Source: JAHIYG01 sp041306075
GTDB lineage: Archaea > Altiarchaeota > Altiarchaeia > IMC4 > SCGC-AAA252-I15
DNA length: 11,798 bases
Direction of reading: 5' to 3'
Assembly (NCBI GenBank): GCA_041306075.1
Contig: JBFYKH010000032.1
Location: forward strand, 1 to 11,798
A program made the position numbers and the translations under genes. Positions 1 through 6,845 of the stretch are shown here, one piece after another (position 1 is the stretch's first letter; every line of letters starts with the position of its first letter). The notes under the pieces were generated by a model. The model ran no database searches. It worked only from the letters and a program-made list of their open reading frames with translations, and was not told where the DNA came from.

Positions 1-1
1 T

Positions 2-661
2 TTCCTCGGGATACTCGGCTCGGATGAGCGCTTGGACGCCGTCGAAGGGCGCTTCACCCCGGTCGGGGTTTTCCGGCTCACCCGGGGGGGCGTGAAGGGC
101 GCCGAATACTCGAACCTCTTCTACATCAACCTGAACACATGCCTCATCTACTACGTGTACCGCGGCATCGGCGGAAAGGACGTCCAGCTGCGCTCGTCGA
201 ACATCATTAGGCGGATGCTCGAACTCGACGAGGCCGCGGTCAGGCTCCTGTCATGGGTGTTCTCCCGGGGCGAAATCATCTACGACAGCCTCGACCCCGC
301 CGGGGAGGCGGCGCTCGCGGAGAACGCGCAGGCGCTGTCCGCGCTCGGCCGGCTCGGCCTCGCGACCTTCAGGCCGGACGGCAGGGGCTGCTATTCGGCC
401 GTGAACCTGCCTCAGTTTCCGGACGCGCGGTACGACCTTTCCGGATTCCTCGCCGAGGGCGGTCCCCTCGAGAGCGGCTTCGGCGCCGATGAGATAGCCT
501 ACGCCCCGGACGTCCTCTTGAACCTCCTCAGGGCGTTCTTCCAGGCGGGTGGGGAGTTCGCGGGCGTGGTGTACCTGAGGTACTTCCGCTCAAGGTACTC
601 GTCCTCCGACGGCGGCATAAGGTTCGACATACTCGAGGACTACAGGCGGAAAGATGGTTGA
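2..661 (+). CDS. Uncharacterised protein, 5'-truncated by window edge; paralogue of the next gene
   Basis: The frame is open to the first base of the window, so the true start and probably an N-terminal domain lie outside; an internal TTG at 32 is possible but unlikely. I do not recognise a named family. The visible 219 residues align by eye with the C-terminal two thirds of the downstream gene. Shared blocks are a beta-rich segment (LFYINLN...IYYV here, LFVNLNN...LYYV there), a helical segment (LRSSNIIRRMLELDEAA here, LRTGILKKIFELPEAS there), and a C-terminal block (GVVYLRYFRSRY...GGIRFDIL here, GIIFMPYYRAKF...GGDVVKYEVL there). It lacks the roughly 60-residue charged linker of its neighbour. 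No signal peptide or membrane segment is visible in this part. It overlaps the next gene by 8 nt, which implies co-transcription and translational coupling. Coding is near certain; function is unknown. Confidence 0.8.
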   Translation, partial: FLGILGSDERLDAVEGRFTPVGVFRLTRGGVKGAEYSNLFYINLNTCLIYYVYRGIGGKDVQLRSSNIIRRMLELDEAAVRLLSWVFSRGEIIYDSLDPAGEAALAENAQALSALGRLGLATFRPDGRGCYSAVNLPQFPDARYDLSGFLAEGGPLESGFGADEIAYAPDVLLNLLRAFFQAGGEFAGVVYLRYFRSRYSSSDGGIRFDILEDYRRKDG

Positions 662-2033
662 AGTCGACAGCGCTAAGGAATTCCAGGTCGTGATAGGCCG
701 GTTCATAGAGAAGATGGGGTTCCAGATAGAGTCTTCCCGGCTCCTTGACGACGGCAGCGTGGACTTCCGGGCGCAGACGACGAACCCGCTCGGCGGGAAG
801 CTACTGTCGCTCATCAGGGCGTCCGCGTACAGCCGTCTCGTCAACGGGTCCGACGTCGCCTCATTGAAGTCCAGCATGGACGAGATAGGGGCCGTCCGGG
901 CCGCGTTCATCACGACATCCGGCTTCAGCGAGGACGCGGTGGAGGCGGCGAAGGACAAGCCGATAAGCCTCATCAACAAGTACCAGCTGATGGAGAGCCT
1001 TGAGATGCGCGGCCTCCTGGAGGACAAGGCTCTGATGGAGTCGCTTGACAAGTACGGCCTCGGGGAGCATCACTTCCAGGGGGCGGAGCAGTCCTTTGCG
1101 GTGGGGCGGTCCGATTCGCAGGCCAAGTCCTTCTTCGAGTCGAAGGGCGGCAAGGGCGCCAGGCCGGTCAAGATGATCATACGGTACGCTCCGGTGTCGG
1201 TCCTCAAGATGGTGACGTTCAAGGACATCCACACCTCCGACCAGACCTTGAGGTCCCTGGAGAAGAAGGACTACCTCTTCGTGAACCTCAACAACCTCGA
1301 CCTGTACTACGTGCTCCAGAAGCGCAGGTGGGGCTCGACCGAGAAGGTCCTCCTGAGGACGGGCATACTCAAGAAGATATTCGAGCTGCCGGAGGCTTCC
1401 CTGGAGTACCTGCTGCACCTCCTGGACCACGGGGACCTGCCCATCGAGGATTTGGAGGGCGAGAACCTATCCATCCTGAAGAACAAGAAGGTGATTGAGA
1501 TATACGAGGGGAAGAAGTACGGCACCGACCTGATGGACTACGTAAAAATGCTGCTCGAAGAAATTAACGAGACTGTCAGGGTCGTGACCCGCGAGCTTTC
1601 CAACCCCTTCAGCGAGAACACCTACTCGGACTCCGGCGCGAAGGAGGCGGAGGCGGCCCAAGCCAAGAAGAAGGTGCACGCCGACGTCCCGATGCCCCAC
1701 AAAGAGGGCGGCTTATACGACATCTGGAAGCACCTCGAGACCGCGTCCGGCCTCGTCGCCGAAGGGGAGATAGACCCCCTTAAGTACTCGTCGAAGGACG
1801 TGTCGAGGATACTCGGGAGCATCATGAAAGGGAAGGCGAGGTCGGAGGGCATAATCTTCATGCCCTATTACAGGGCGAAGTTCGTCGACGGCGGGGGGGA
1901 CGTGGTCAAATACGAGGTCCTCATCGCCCCGAAGTTCAAGGGCGAGAAGCGCGAGGGGAAGGCGGAGGCGCCCAAGCCTTCGGCCAAGATACGGCGCAAG
2001 CCCCTTGCCGGGGAGTTCAAGCTGATAAAGTGA
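654..2033 (+). CDS. Mrr-like nuclease-fold domain protein, probably catalytically inactive, with a paralogous C-terminal module
   Basis: 459 residues. Residues 1-115 resemble the Mrr/restriction-endonuclease-like fold: an amphipathic first helix, then G-S-V-D37-F, a hydrophobic strand, a helix 'DVASLKSSM', and the typical Mrr tail FITTSGFSEDAVEAA followed by 'ISLINKYQLMESL' where Mrr proteins have 'hxLIDGxxL'. The catalytic Q/E-x-K expected on the third strand is absent: the strand reads LLSLIRASAY (residues 50-59), so Asp37 remains but the lysine does not. This suggests a nucleic-acid-binding or structural rather than cleaving role. Residues about 178-310 and 370-430 match the upstream gene, separated by a charged linker (about 311-369). 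The ATG at 654 lies inside the end of the upstream gene. The stop is 1 nt from the stop of the opposing membrane-protein gene. Function is unknown; the Mrr-like assignment is moderately confident. Confidence 0.85.
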   Translation: MVEVDSAKEFQVVIGRFIEKMGFQIESSRLLDDGSVDFRAQTTNPLGGKLLSLIRASAYSRLVNGSDVASLKSSMDEIGAVRAAFITTSGFSEDAVEAAKDKPISLINKYQLMESLEMRGLLEDKALMESLDKYGLGEHHFQGAEQSFAVGRSDSQAKSFFESKGGKGARPVKMIIRYAPVSVLKMVTFKDIHTSDQTLRSLEKKDYLFVNLNNLDLYYVLQKRRWGSTEKVLLRTGILKKIFELPEASLEYLLHLLDHGDLPIEDLEGENLSILKNKKVIEIYEGKKYGTDLMDYVKMLLEEINETVRVVTRELSNPFSENTYSDSGAKEAEAAQAKKKVHADVPMPHKEGGLYDIWKHLETASGLVAEGEIDPLKYSSKDVSRILGSIMKGKARSEGIIFMPYYRAKFVDGGGDVVKYEVLIAPKFKGEKREGKAEAPKPSAKIRRKPLAGEFKLIK

Positions 2034-2034
2034 T

Positions 2035-2997
2035 TCAGGCCTTCCTTTCCGCCTCTTTGCCGACAGCCTTGCTGATGTCCTCGAGCTTCTCCGTCATCCT
2101 CATCAGGTGCGGGGCCTGGACGTACTCGTGCATCTGCTCGGAGATGAGGCTCTTGATTTCCTCCGGGTTCGGGACCCCGAACAGCGCGTACATGCTCCTG
2201 GTCCTCGGGACCTGCACGCTCCTTGCGGCGGTGAGGCCCCCGGCCAGGGTCGCGCCCTCCCCAGAGCTTCCCGCCATGCCGACCGTCAAGGCCGCCGTGT
2301 CGGCGCCCATCCCGAGGCCGGAGGCGGTGACCGGTATGACCGTCCCGAAGCCGAAGACGGTGCCGACGAGGTCCCTTTCCAGGACGATGTTGTTTATCTT
2401 GTCGTACGAGAGCTCGTTGCTTGCGAGTGTTATCAGCTTGGCTTCGGTCACTATCCTCCTGTTCGTTATCAGGAAGCGGTGGGACTGCCTGTACATGTCG
2501 ACGAGGTACATGCCGCCGAGCGACAGTATGATGCTGGCGTAGTACGCGTACTTGGGCTCAACTTGCGCGAGCGCCGTGGCGAGCACGCTTACGGCGCCGA
2601 CCGCGGCCATCACGAAGCCCCATTTGAACTCTATCCTGATGAATGTGATGGGCACGGCGCTCAGCACCAGGGCGGTGAGCCAGAGGCCTACCGCGGCGTA
2701 GTCCGTCATGTACCTGTTGATTGGGCCGGTTATGCCGCTGAACTCCCAGAGTATGGGTTGGAAGAAGTCGACCTTTTTTATCAGCTGGTTGTCCTTGGGC
2801 GCCGTCATCCAGTCCAGGTATCCGGTGAGTGGGGCGAGGGGGTTTCCTGTAAGCGCCGCGAGCTCTTCGCCGGCCACTGCGAACACGACGGCGAGGACTA
2901 TGGTCCAGGCCCATATCAGGTAGAGGTCGTAGAACGACATGTAGTGCGGCCTGATTTCCGCGAGTATCCTCTCTCCTTTGAGCGGTTTCAGTTTCAT
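2035..2997 (-). CDS. Membrane protein with bacterial PH (DUF304/bPH2-like) domain
   Basis: 320 residues. Hydrophobic segments at about 23-45, 101-120, 126-145 and 149-167 suggest four membrane helices. Residues about 170-285 then resemble a bPH_2 domain: 'HRFLITNRRIVTEAKLITL' corresponds to the family's 'yxlTdxRli...g.l', followed by 'LSYDKINNIVLERDLVGTVFGFGTV' and the closing 'FGVPNPEEIKSLISEQ'. Proteins with this domain (YdbS/YdbT-like) are membrane-anchored and mostly uncharacterised; a domain facing the cytoplasm is inferred. Unusual is a Gly/Ala-rich stretch at about 224-262 inserted between strands of the PH-like domain. The charged C-terminus (290-320) is probably helical. The start is ATG at 2997 with a TATA-like box about 36 nt upstream and no clear Shine-Dalgarno. 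It is convergent with the Mrr-like gene with 1 nt between stop codons. The family call is fairly secure; the role is not. Confidence 0.88.
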   Translation of the reverse strand: MKLKPLKGERILAEIRPHYMSFYDLYLIWAWTIVLAVVFAVAGEELAALTGNPLAPLTGYLDWMTAPKDNQLIKKVDFFQPILWEFSGITGPINRYMTDYAAVGLWLTALVLSAVPITFIRIEFKWGFVMAAVGAVSVLATALAQVEPKYAYYASIILSLGGMYLVDMYRQSHRFLITNRRIVTEAKLITLASNELSYDKINNIVLERDLVGTVFGFGTVIPVTASGLGMGADTAALTVGMAGSSGEGATLAGGLTAARSVQVPRTRSMYALFGVPNPEEIKSLISEQMHEYVQAPHLMRMTEKLEDISKAVGKEAERKA

Positions 2998-3027
2998 GGC
3001 GTCTCTGTATTATTCTGTCCTTGCTTG

Positions 3028-3038
3028 CTTATAGATAC
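3028..3038 (-). promoter_or_regulatory. TATA-like box for the bPH-domain membrane protein gene
   Basis: On the minus strand the sequence reads 'gtatctataag', centred about 36 nt upstream of the ATG at 2997. This is a typical archaeal TATA-box distance for a short (about 10 nt) leader. It lies in a short AT-richer intergenic stretch that also serves the divergent pilin gene. Confidence 0.45.
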
Positions 3039-3073
3039 TTGGCTGGTGGTTGGTTTGTTTAATTGGGCTTTCA

Positions 3074-3082
3074 TTTATATAT
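3074..3082 (+). promoter_or_regulatory. Strong archaeal TATA box of the pilin-like gene
   Basis: TTTATATAT matches the archaeal TATA consensus well and is the most AT-rich hexamer region in the neighbourhood. Initiation about 25 nt downstream would fall near 3100-3105, giving a leader of roughly 40 nt before the GTG start at 3146. No obvious purine-rich BRE is seen directly upstream. Confidence 0.65.
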
Positions 3083-3090
3083 GGCCTTGT

Positions 3091-3129
3091 ACATTGTATT
3101 ATGTCGGACAATGTTCATAAACATTGTTC
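3091..3129 (+). promoter_or_regulatory. Repeated ACATTGT half-sites and hairpin over the pilin transcription start and leader
   Basis: ACATTGT occurs at 3091-3097 and again at 3121-3127, exactly 30 nt apart (about three helical turns). Its reverse complement ACAATGT is at 3108-3114. The last two copies form an inverted repeat with arms CAATGTT (3109-3115) and AACATTG (3120-3126) around a CATA loop. The stem extends outward by A-T, G-U and G-C pairs to 3106/3129. It covers the predicted start of transcription and ends 4 nt before the Shine-Dalgarno. It could be an operator for a dimeric regulator, or an mRNA hairpin affecting stability or translation. The symmetry is visible in the sequence; the function is inferred. 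Confidence 0.5.
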
Positions 3130-3133
3130 TTAT

Positions 3134-3139
3134 GAGGTG
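3134..3139 (+). promoter_or_regulatory. Shine-Dalgarno deciding the GTG start of the pilin-like gene
   Basis: GAGGTG is a six-base match to the 16S rRNA anti-Shine-Dalgarno and sits 6 nt before GTG 3146. It favours this start over in-frame upstream starts at 3050 and 3101, because translation from 3146 begins directly with a canonical signal peptide. Confidence 0.7.
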
Positions 3140-3145
3140 GTATAT

Positions 3146-3517
3146 GTGAAGAAAACAGTGGCAATATTGACAATAGCGGCAATACTAATGACATTTGCCG
3201 CGAGCGCGTCAGCGCAGACAGTGACTCAGCCATACCTGGAACAGGCGCAGAACAAAATCTGCGATGTCCTAAAGGTAATCTACGAGTTGCTGATATACAT
3301 CGCCGGCGGAGTCGGCGCCTTAGTCATAACCATACAGGGTGTGACATGGGTGGCCTCGGCAGACGATGCAAAGGCGAGGAAAACAGCGAAGACGGCGGTA
3401 GTTCACGTCCTGATAGGGCTGATAATCGTGTCTTTGGCTCTGGTCCTGGTCGCCATGGTCCTGCCAGCGAGCGCAGGATGCGTGGAGACTTGGCCAGGCT
3501 GGCCCGCGACAGTATAA
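3146..3517 (+). CDS. Secreted pilin-like protein (T4SS_pilin / TrbC-VirB2-like)
   Basis: 123 residues from the GTG at 3146. It has a Sec-type signal peptide: MKKT, then a hydrophobic core (residues 5-18), then A-S-A-S-A ending before Gln24. The mature part has two hydrophobic helices at about 48-70 and 84-106, joined by a short polar loop rich in D, K and R (ASADDAKARKTAK). This is the hallmark of small TrbC/VirB2-like pilins and the T4SS_pilin family known from archaea and CPR bacteria. Two cysteines, C39 before the first helix and C112 after the second, could form a disulfide. No VirB4-like ATPase or other secretion gene is in the window, so it may be a solitary membrane or pilus subunit. 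The coding sequence is visibly more AT-rich than its neighbours, especially at the 5' end. Its strong TATA box and Shine-Dalgarno suggest high expression. Family-level confidence is good; pilus assembly is unproven. Confidence 0.85.
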   Translation: MKKTVAILTIAAILMTFAASASAQTVTQPYLEQAQNKICDVLKVIYELLIYIAGGVGALVITIQGVTWVASADDAKARKTAKTAVVHVLIGLIIVSLALVLVAMVLPASAGCVETWPGWPATV

Positions 3518-3531
3518 GCAAGAACGGTAGT

Positions 3532-3554
3532 CCGCCGGCCCCTTTGGGCCGCGG
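3532..3554. terminator. GC-rich hairpin between convergent genes, possible bidirectional terminator
   Basis: CGGCCC (3536-3541) pairs with GGGCCG (3546-3551) around a CTTT loop. After a one-base bulge (C3535), CCG (3532-3534) pairs with CGG (3552-3554). It lies 15 nt past the pilin stop and directly abuts the stop of the opposing DUF5658-like gene. There is no long T-run after the stem on either strand, so it is not a classic archaeal poly-T terminator. Confidence 0.35.
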
Positions 3555-3923
3555 CTACCATTCCATTATTATCCTGCCAATCCACGGCAGCTCCTTCTTC
3601 AGGTACTTCCTGCTGATGTACGCGTAGTTCACATAATGCAGGTGATGCGTCATCACGAACACGCCCACCAGCATCCCCTGGAAGAACTCGTTGTCCCCGA
3701 TGACGTACGCCAGCAAGGCTATGGCGGCGAGCGTTAAGGCCCCCGCAAAAATCGTCCCGTTCAAAAGGCCGAAAATATGCCATGAAGCCCTCACCAGCGG
3801 ATTGTATTCCGTCTCCCCCCACTGCGGCTTGTACCTCTTTAGTATCCTCACGTTGTAGTAGGTGTAGGCTATGTCCATCAGGGACAGGAGCATCGCGAAC
3901 GCGATGAAGACATGCTTGTCCAT
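3555..3923 (-). CDS. DUF5658-like small integral membrane protein
   Basis: 122 residues with three hydrophobic segments (about 5-23, 50-75, 82-103). The first helix contains D17-x3-T21 (SLMDIAYTYY) and is followed by W-G-E-T-E39-Y-N41-P42-L. This 'D...T...E.NP' pattern is typical of DUF5658-like membrane proteins, which have no established function. The third segment has a HHLHY cluster (MTHHLHYVNY) near the membrane boundary, which could bind metal or haem, but this is speculative. The start is ATG 3923. A TATA-like box about 30 nt upstream implies its own, nearly leaderless transcript, although read-through from trmG10, which ends 36 nt upstream, is also possible. It is convergent with the pilin gene. 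Confidence 0.8.
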   Translation of the reverse strand: MDKHVFIAFAMLLSLMDIAYTYYNVRILKRYKPQWGETEYNPLVRASWHIFGLLNGTIFAGALTLAAIALLAYVIGDNEFFQGMLVGVFVMTHHLHYVNYAYISRKYLKKELPWIGRIIMEW

Positions 3924-3947
3924 ACGATGTAAATATTCCCCCCCGGC

Positions 3948-3957
3948 GGATATAAGC
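3948..3957 (-). promoter_or_regulatory. TATA-like box for the DUF5658-like gene
   Basis: The minus strand reads 'gcttatatcc', centred about 30 nt upstream of ATG 3923 and just after the trmG10 stop. Initiation about 25 nt downstream would fall within a few bases of the start codon, consistent with a leaderless or very short-leader mRNA. The flanks are G-rich, so the AT island stands out. Confidence 0.5.
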
Positions 3958-3959
3958 CC

Positions 3960-4919
3960 TCAAACGGCCCTGAGGACCCACACCCGCCTCGTCAGGCTCT
4001 TGTGCACCCTGACGTCGAACCTGGACTCCACAGCGAAGCCGTCGCACGAGACCTCCCTGTCCGACGGCAGCATCAGAGACATATAGCGTCCCTGCCCGAG
4101 CATCCCGCGGGCCTTCGACAGGAACTTCCTGTACAGGCCGGCGGTCTCCTCGCTCGGCCTGGACGAGCGCCCGTATGGGGGGTCCGTGGCTATCGCATCC
4201 GCTTCGGCCTCCATGTCAAGGGCGCTCACGGCCGACACCCTCCCCCCCAACCCGTACTCCCTGAGGTTCTGCGCGCAGCCCTCGGCCATCCTCCCGTCTA
4301 TGTCGCCGCCCACCACCTCCATGCCCATGAGGCCGGCCTCGATGAGTATCCCACCCGTCCCGCAAAAGGGGTCAAGGACCACGTCGCCCCTCCTGACCCG
4401 GGTCAGGTTGACGAGGGCCCGGGCGAGCTTCGGGTGCATGCTCGTGGGGTGGAAGTACGGCCTGTACTGGGGGCGCCTCCTGCCGTAACCCCTCTCGAAG
4501 CCAATGGCGAGGCCGGCTGTGTAGGACCCCCCGGACTCTTCGACCCACACGTCCGCCTCAGGGGCCTTCAGCGTGACCTTCAGCCCACGCTCGCAAAGCA
4601 GCCTGCCGAGCGTCCTCTGCGTCTTCGACGACGACGTTATCCTGAAGGAGGCGGCGCCGGATATCCTCTCATACACCCCTCCTGCCAGCCCTTCGATGCT
4701 GTCCGACTCCCCGATGTACTCGGCGGCCTTAAGCGCGTATGCGAGCCTGCCGATGAACGACCCGTCGCCGGATTCGACGTCGGCGAAGGCCAGCCTTCCC
4801 CTGCGCGATACTTCGCCAGCGAGGCCTTCGCCCTCGAGGACGGCCTCAAGCTCGGCGTAGGGCAGGGTCGGATGCTCGCCGGAAAGCTTCAGAACGTACC
4901 TCACGTATTGATTATGCAA
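3960..4919 (-). CDS. trmG10: tRNA (guanine(10)-N2)-methyltransferase, Trm-G10 family
   Basis: 319 residues. Residues about 45-150 correspond to a THUMP-type RNA-binding region, followed by the family motif 'YRPYFHPTSMHPKLARALVNL' (starting at 152). The Rossmann-fold methyltransferase domain follows, with SAM-binding motif I VLDPFCGTGG (181-190), acidic motif II GGDID (204-208) and catalytic DPPYG (246-250). This order and the DPPYG tetrad are typical of archaeal Trm-G10/Trm11-like enzymes, which make m2G/m2,2G at tRNA position 10. Length fits the family. The start is uncertain: TTG 4919 gives MHNQYVRYVLKLSGEH and GTG 4904 gives a start closer to typical homologues; neither has a nearby Shine-Dalgarno. 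It follows the U32 gene by 15 nt in the same direction, so the two probably form an RNA-modification operon. A T6 tract on the coding strand sits in that gap. Confidence 0.92.
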   Translation of the reverse strand: MHNQYVRYVLKLSGEHPTLPYAELEAVLEGEGLAGEVSRRGRLAFADVESGDGSFIGRLAYALKAAEYIGESDSIEGLAGGVYERISGAASFRITSSSKTQRTLGRLLCERGLKVTLKAPEADVWVEESGGSYTAGLAIGFERGYGRRRPQYRPYFHPTSMHPKLARALVNLTRVRRGDVVLDPFCGTGGILIEAGLMGMEVVGGDIDGRMAEGCAQNLREYGLGGRVSAVSALDMEAEADAIATDPPYGRSSRPSEETAGLYRKFLSKARGMLGQGRYMSLMLPSDREVSCDGFAVESRFDVRVHKSLTRRVWVLRAV

Positions 4920-4934
4920 TGGGCGGAAAAAAGG

Positions 4935-6845
4935 CTACTCTACCCCCCGCCTCAAGTGGCCGCTCGTATAGCCAGCCGGAGATGCCACCGTCTCCCCGGC
5001 GATTATCCGCCTGTATGCTGCGACGGTCCCGGCCGCGCCCGAGCCGACGTCAAGGAGATACTCCATCACGCCAGCCGCCATCAGCCTGCCGACCTCGCCG
5101 TAGAAGCCGGTCTCGACGCTGTTGAGTATCTGCCGCTGGCCCTTCTCATGGCGCACGGGGAACTCGTAGCCGGCCTCGTCCCTCAATCCTTCGGCGTCGA
5201 GCGCGTACTTGGTGGTCATCAAAGGGAGCCTGCCGTGCGCGTACACCGCGAACCTCCTGTCCCTGAACTCGCAAAGCTCGTCGAAGTTCAGCTCCGGGGA
5301 GACTACCGGTACGAGGCCGTTTCCGTTGTAGAATCCGACGTCGACGTCGTTGAACGCGTTGCAGGAGACGTCGAGGTACACGTTCGCGCCCTTGACTGCG
5401 GATGCGACCCCCAGGTCGCCCGATAGGACCGAATCCGGCGACAGCGACTCCAACAGCCCGAGCGCCTCCTCAGCCTCCCAATCGTGGAGGCTCCTCTCCA
5501 CATACGGGCATACCGCCCTGTCCCCTGCAGGATAATCCCTCGCGAAGATGTCATAGTAGGCCCTCCAAGCCCCGGCGGAGACGGCCGCCCTGGCGTCGGC
5601 TACAGAGCAGACCTTCGCCAGAATCCGAGGGGTGTCGAACCCGCCCTCGTGCGGCCTCTTGAAGACGAGGGGCCGCCGCTGCCTGGCCAGGAGAATCCTC
5701 CGGCGGCCGTGAATCCTCGCAGGCCTCCTCCGCTGCACCCCGGACGTGAGGTACAGCTCGTCGCCCTCATGCGCGTTGACGGAGAGCCTCACGGCCTGCC
5801 CTTTCAGCGCCTGCTTCACAGTCCTGCCGCCGGACTCCATCGCCCTCACTATGTCGCCGTGCTCGCCCTTCCCGGTCGCTATCCCCAAGCCGTCGCCGAC
5901 CATCAGTCCGACGCCGAGCCTCACCGCGCCGTCCCTCCCGAGCCTGCCGACGTAGACACCCCTCTTGCCGCACTCATCCGGAGTCACCACCCTATGCTCC
6001 CTGAACATCCCCCCCTCCGTGTAGTCCCTGCTGAACGCGAGCTCAAGGTCGAGCATGGCGTCCTCGTCCACAGTGAACGCTCCACGAGCCACAGAGTCCA
6101 ACGCCCTCCTGTAGACGGCGGTAGCAGCCGCCACATAATCCCTGCCCCTGAGGCGGCCCTCTATCTTCAGGCAGCCGACGCCCGCGCCGACCACCTTCGG
6201 CAGCGCCCTAACCAGGCAGAGGTCCCTAGTGGAAAGGAGGTAGGCGCCGTTATACCGTCTCCTGCACGGCTGCGCGCACAGCCCCCTGTTGCCGGAGCGG
6301 CCGCCGATGATGCTCGACATCAGGCACTGGCCGCTGACGCTGAAGCAGAGGGCGCCCTGGACGAACACCTCCGTCTCCAGGCCCGTGTCCCTCCCGAACT
6401 GCCCTATCTGGTTGAGCGTGAGCTCCCTAGGCATGACGACACGGTCCGCGCCGGCAAGCAGGGGCATATAGCGGCTGTTGAAGACGCCCGCCTGCGTGGA
6501 GACGTGGACCCCCATGTCAGGGAACGCGTCCTTCACCGGCTTCAGGAAGGACAGCTCCTGGATGATGACGGCGTCGACGCCGGCCGCATAAGCAGACTCA
6601 AGGAGCCCGGCGAAGCCCCTCAACTCCGAGTTCTTCACGAGCGTGTTCGCAGCCAGATAGCACCTGACCCCCGCGTCATGGCAGTGCGAGACCACACGGG
6701 AAAGCTCCCCGGCCTTGAAGTTCGCCGCCCGCCTCCTGGCGTTGAAGTCCCCGACTCCGAAGTAGACGGCGTCAGCGCCCTCCGTCACCGCCGCCTTCAG
6801 GCAATCCCAGTCCCCCGCCGGGGACAGAAGCTCAGGCAGCCTCAT
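4935..6845 (-). CDS. U32 family protein (RlhA/TrhP-like; probable RNA hydroxylation factor)
   Basis: 636 residues. The N-terminus 'ELLSPAGDWDCLKAAVTEGADAVYFG' is the U32 TIM-barrel opening. The U32 signature is complete at 159-178: E-V-F-V-Q-G-A-L-C167-F-S-V-S-G-Q-C174-L-M-S-S. C190 and C194 (GLCAQPC) follow, then KIEGR at 227-231. These cysteines suit an Fe-S cluster of the kind reported in UbiU/UbiV. After about residue 300 comes a DUF3656-like middle region and a second U32-like half ending in TSGHLRRGVE, the layout of long RlhA-type members. Although annotated as peptidases, characterised members act in hydroxylation: RlhA on 23S rRNA C2501, TrhP on tRNA U34. The target here is unknown. 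The start at ATG 6845 fits the family N-terminus exactly. A possible 18-codon upstream ORF overlaps it as ATGA. trmG10 follows after 15 nt. Confidence 0.92.
   Translation of the reverse strand: MRLPELLSPAGDWDCLKAAVTEGADAVYFGVGDFNARRRAANFKAGELSRVVSHCHDAGVRCYLAANTLVKNSELRGFAGLLESAYAAGVDAVIIQELSFLKPVKDAFPDMGVHVSTQAGVFNSRYMPLLAGADRVVMPRELTLNQIGQFGRDTGLETEVFVQGALCFSVSGQCLMSSIIGGRSGNRGLCAQPCRRRYNGAYLLSTRDLCLVRALPKVVGAGVGCLKIEGRLRGRDYVAAATAVYRRALDSVARGAFTVDEDAMLDLELAFSRDYTEGGMFREHRVVTPDECGKRGVYVGRLGRDGAVRLGVGLMVGDGLGIATGKGEHGDIVRAMESGGRTVKQALKGQAVRLSVNAHEGDELYLTSGVQRRRPARIHGRRRILLARQRRPLVFKRPHEGGFDTPRILAKVCSVADARAAVSAGAWRAYYDIFARDYPAGDRAVCPYVERSLHDWEAEEALGLLESLSPDSVLSGDLGVASAVKGANVYLDVSCNAFNDVDVGFYNGNGLVPVVSPELNFDELCEFRDRRFAVYAHGRLPLMTTKYALDAEGLRDEAGYEFPVRHEKGQRQILNSVETGFYGEVGRLMAAGVMEYLLDVGSGAAGTVAAYRRIIAGETVASPAGYTSGHLRRGVE

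Noticed and set aside
2107..3120. Plus-strand open frame (337 codons) opposite the bPH membrane gene
   Set aside because: Antisense shadow; it also runs across the intergenic promoter region and has no plausible start signal.
3101..3145. Alternative leaderless start ATG 3101 for the pilin-like gene
   Set aside because: It would place a polar 15-residue extension before a canonical signal peptide; GTG 3146 has an ideally spaced GAGGTG Shine-Dalgarno. Not fully excluded, because the TATA distance would fit a leaderless ATG 3101.
4002..5426. Long plus-strand open frame (474 codons) opposite trmG10 and the U32 gene
   Set aside because: Antisense shadow of two well-recognised genes; the translation is Pro/Arg/His-rich with no family motif, as expected for the complementary strand of GC-rich coding DNA.
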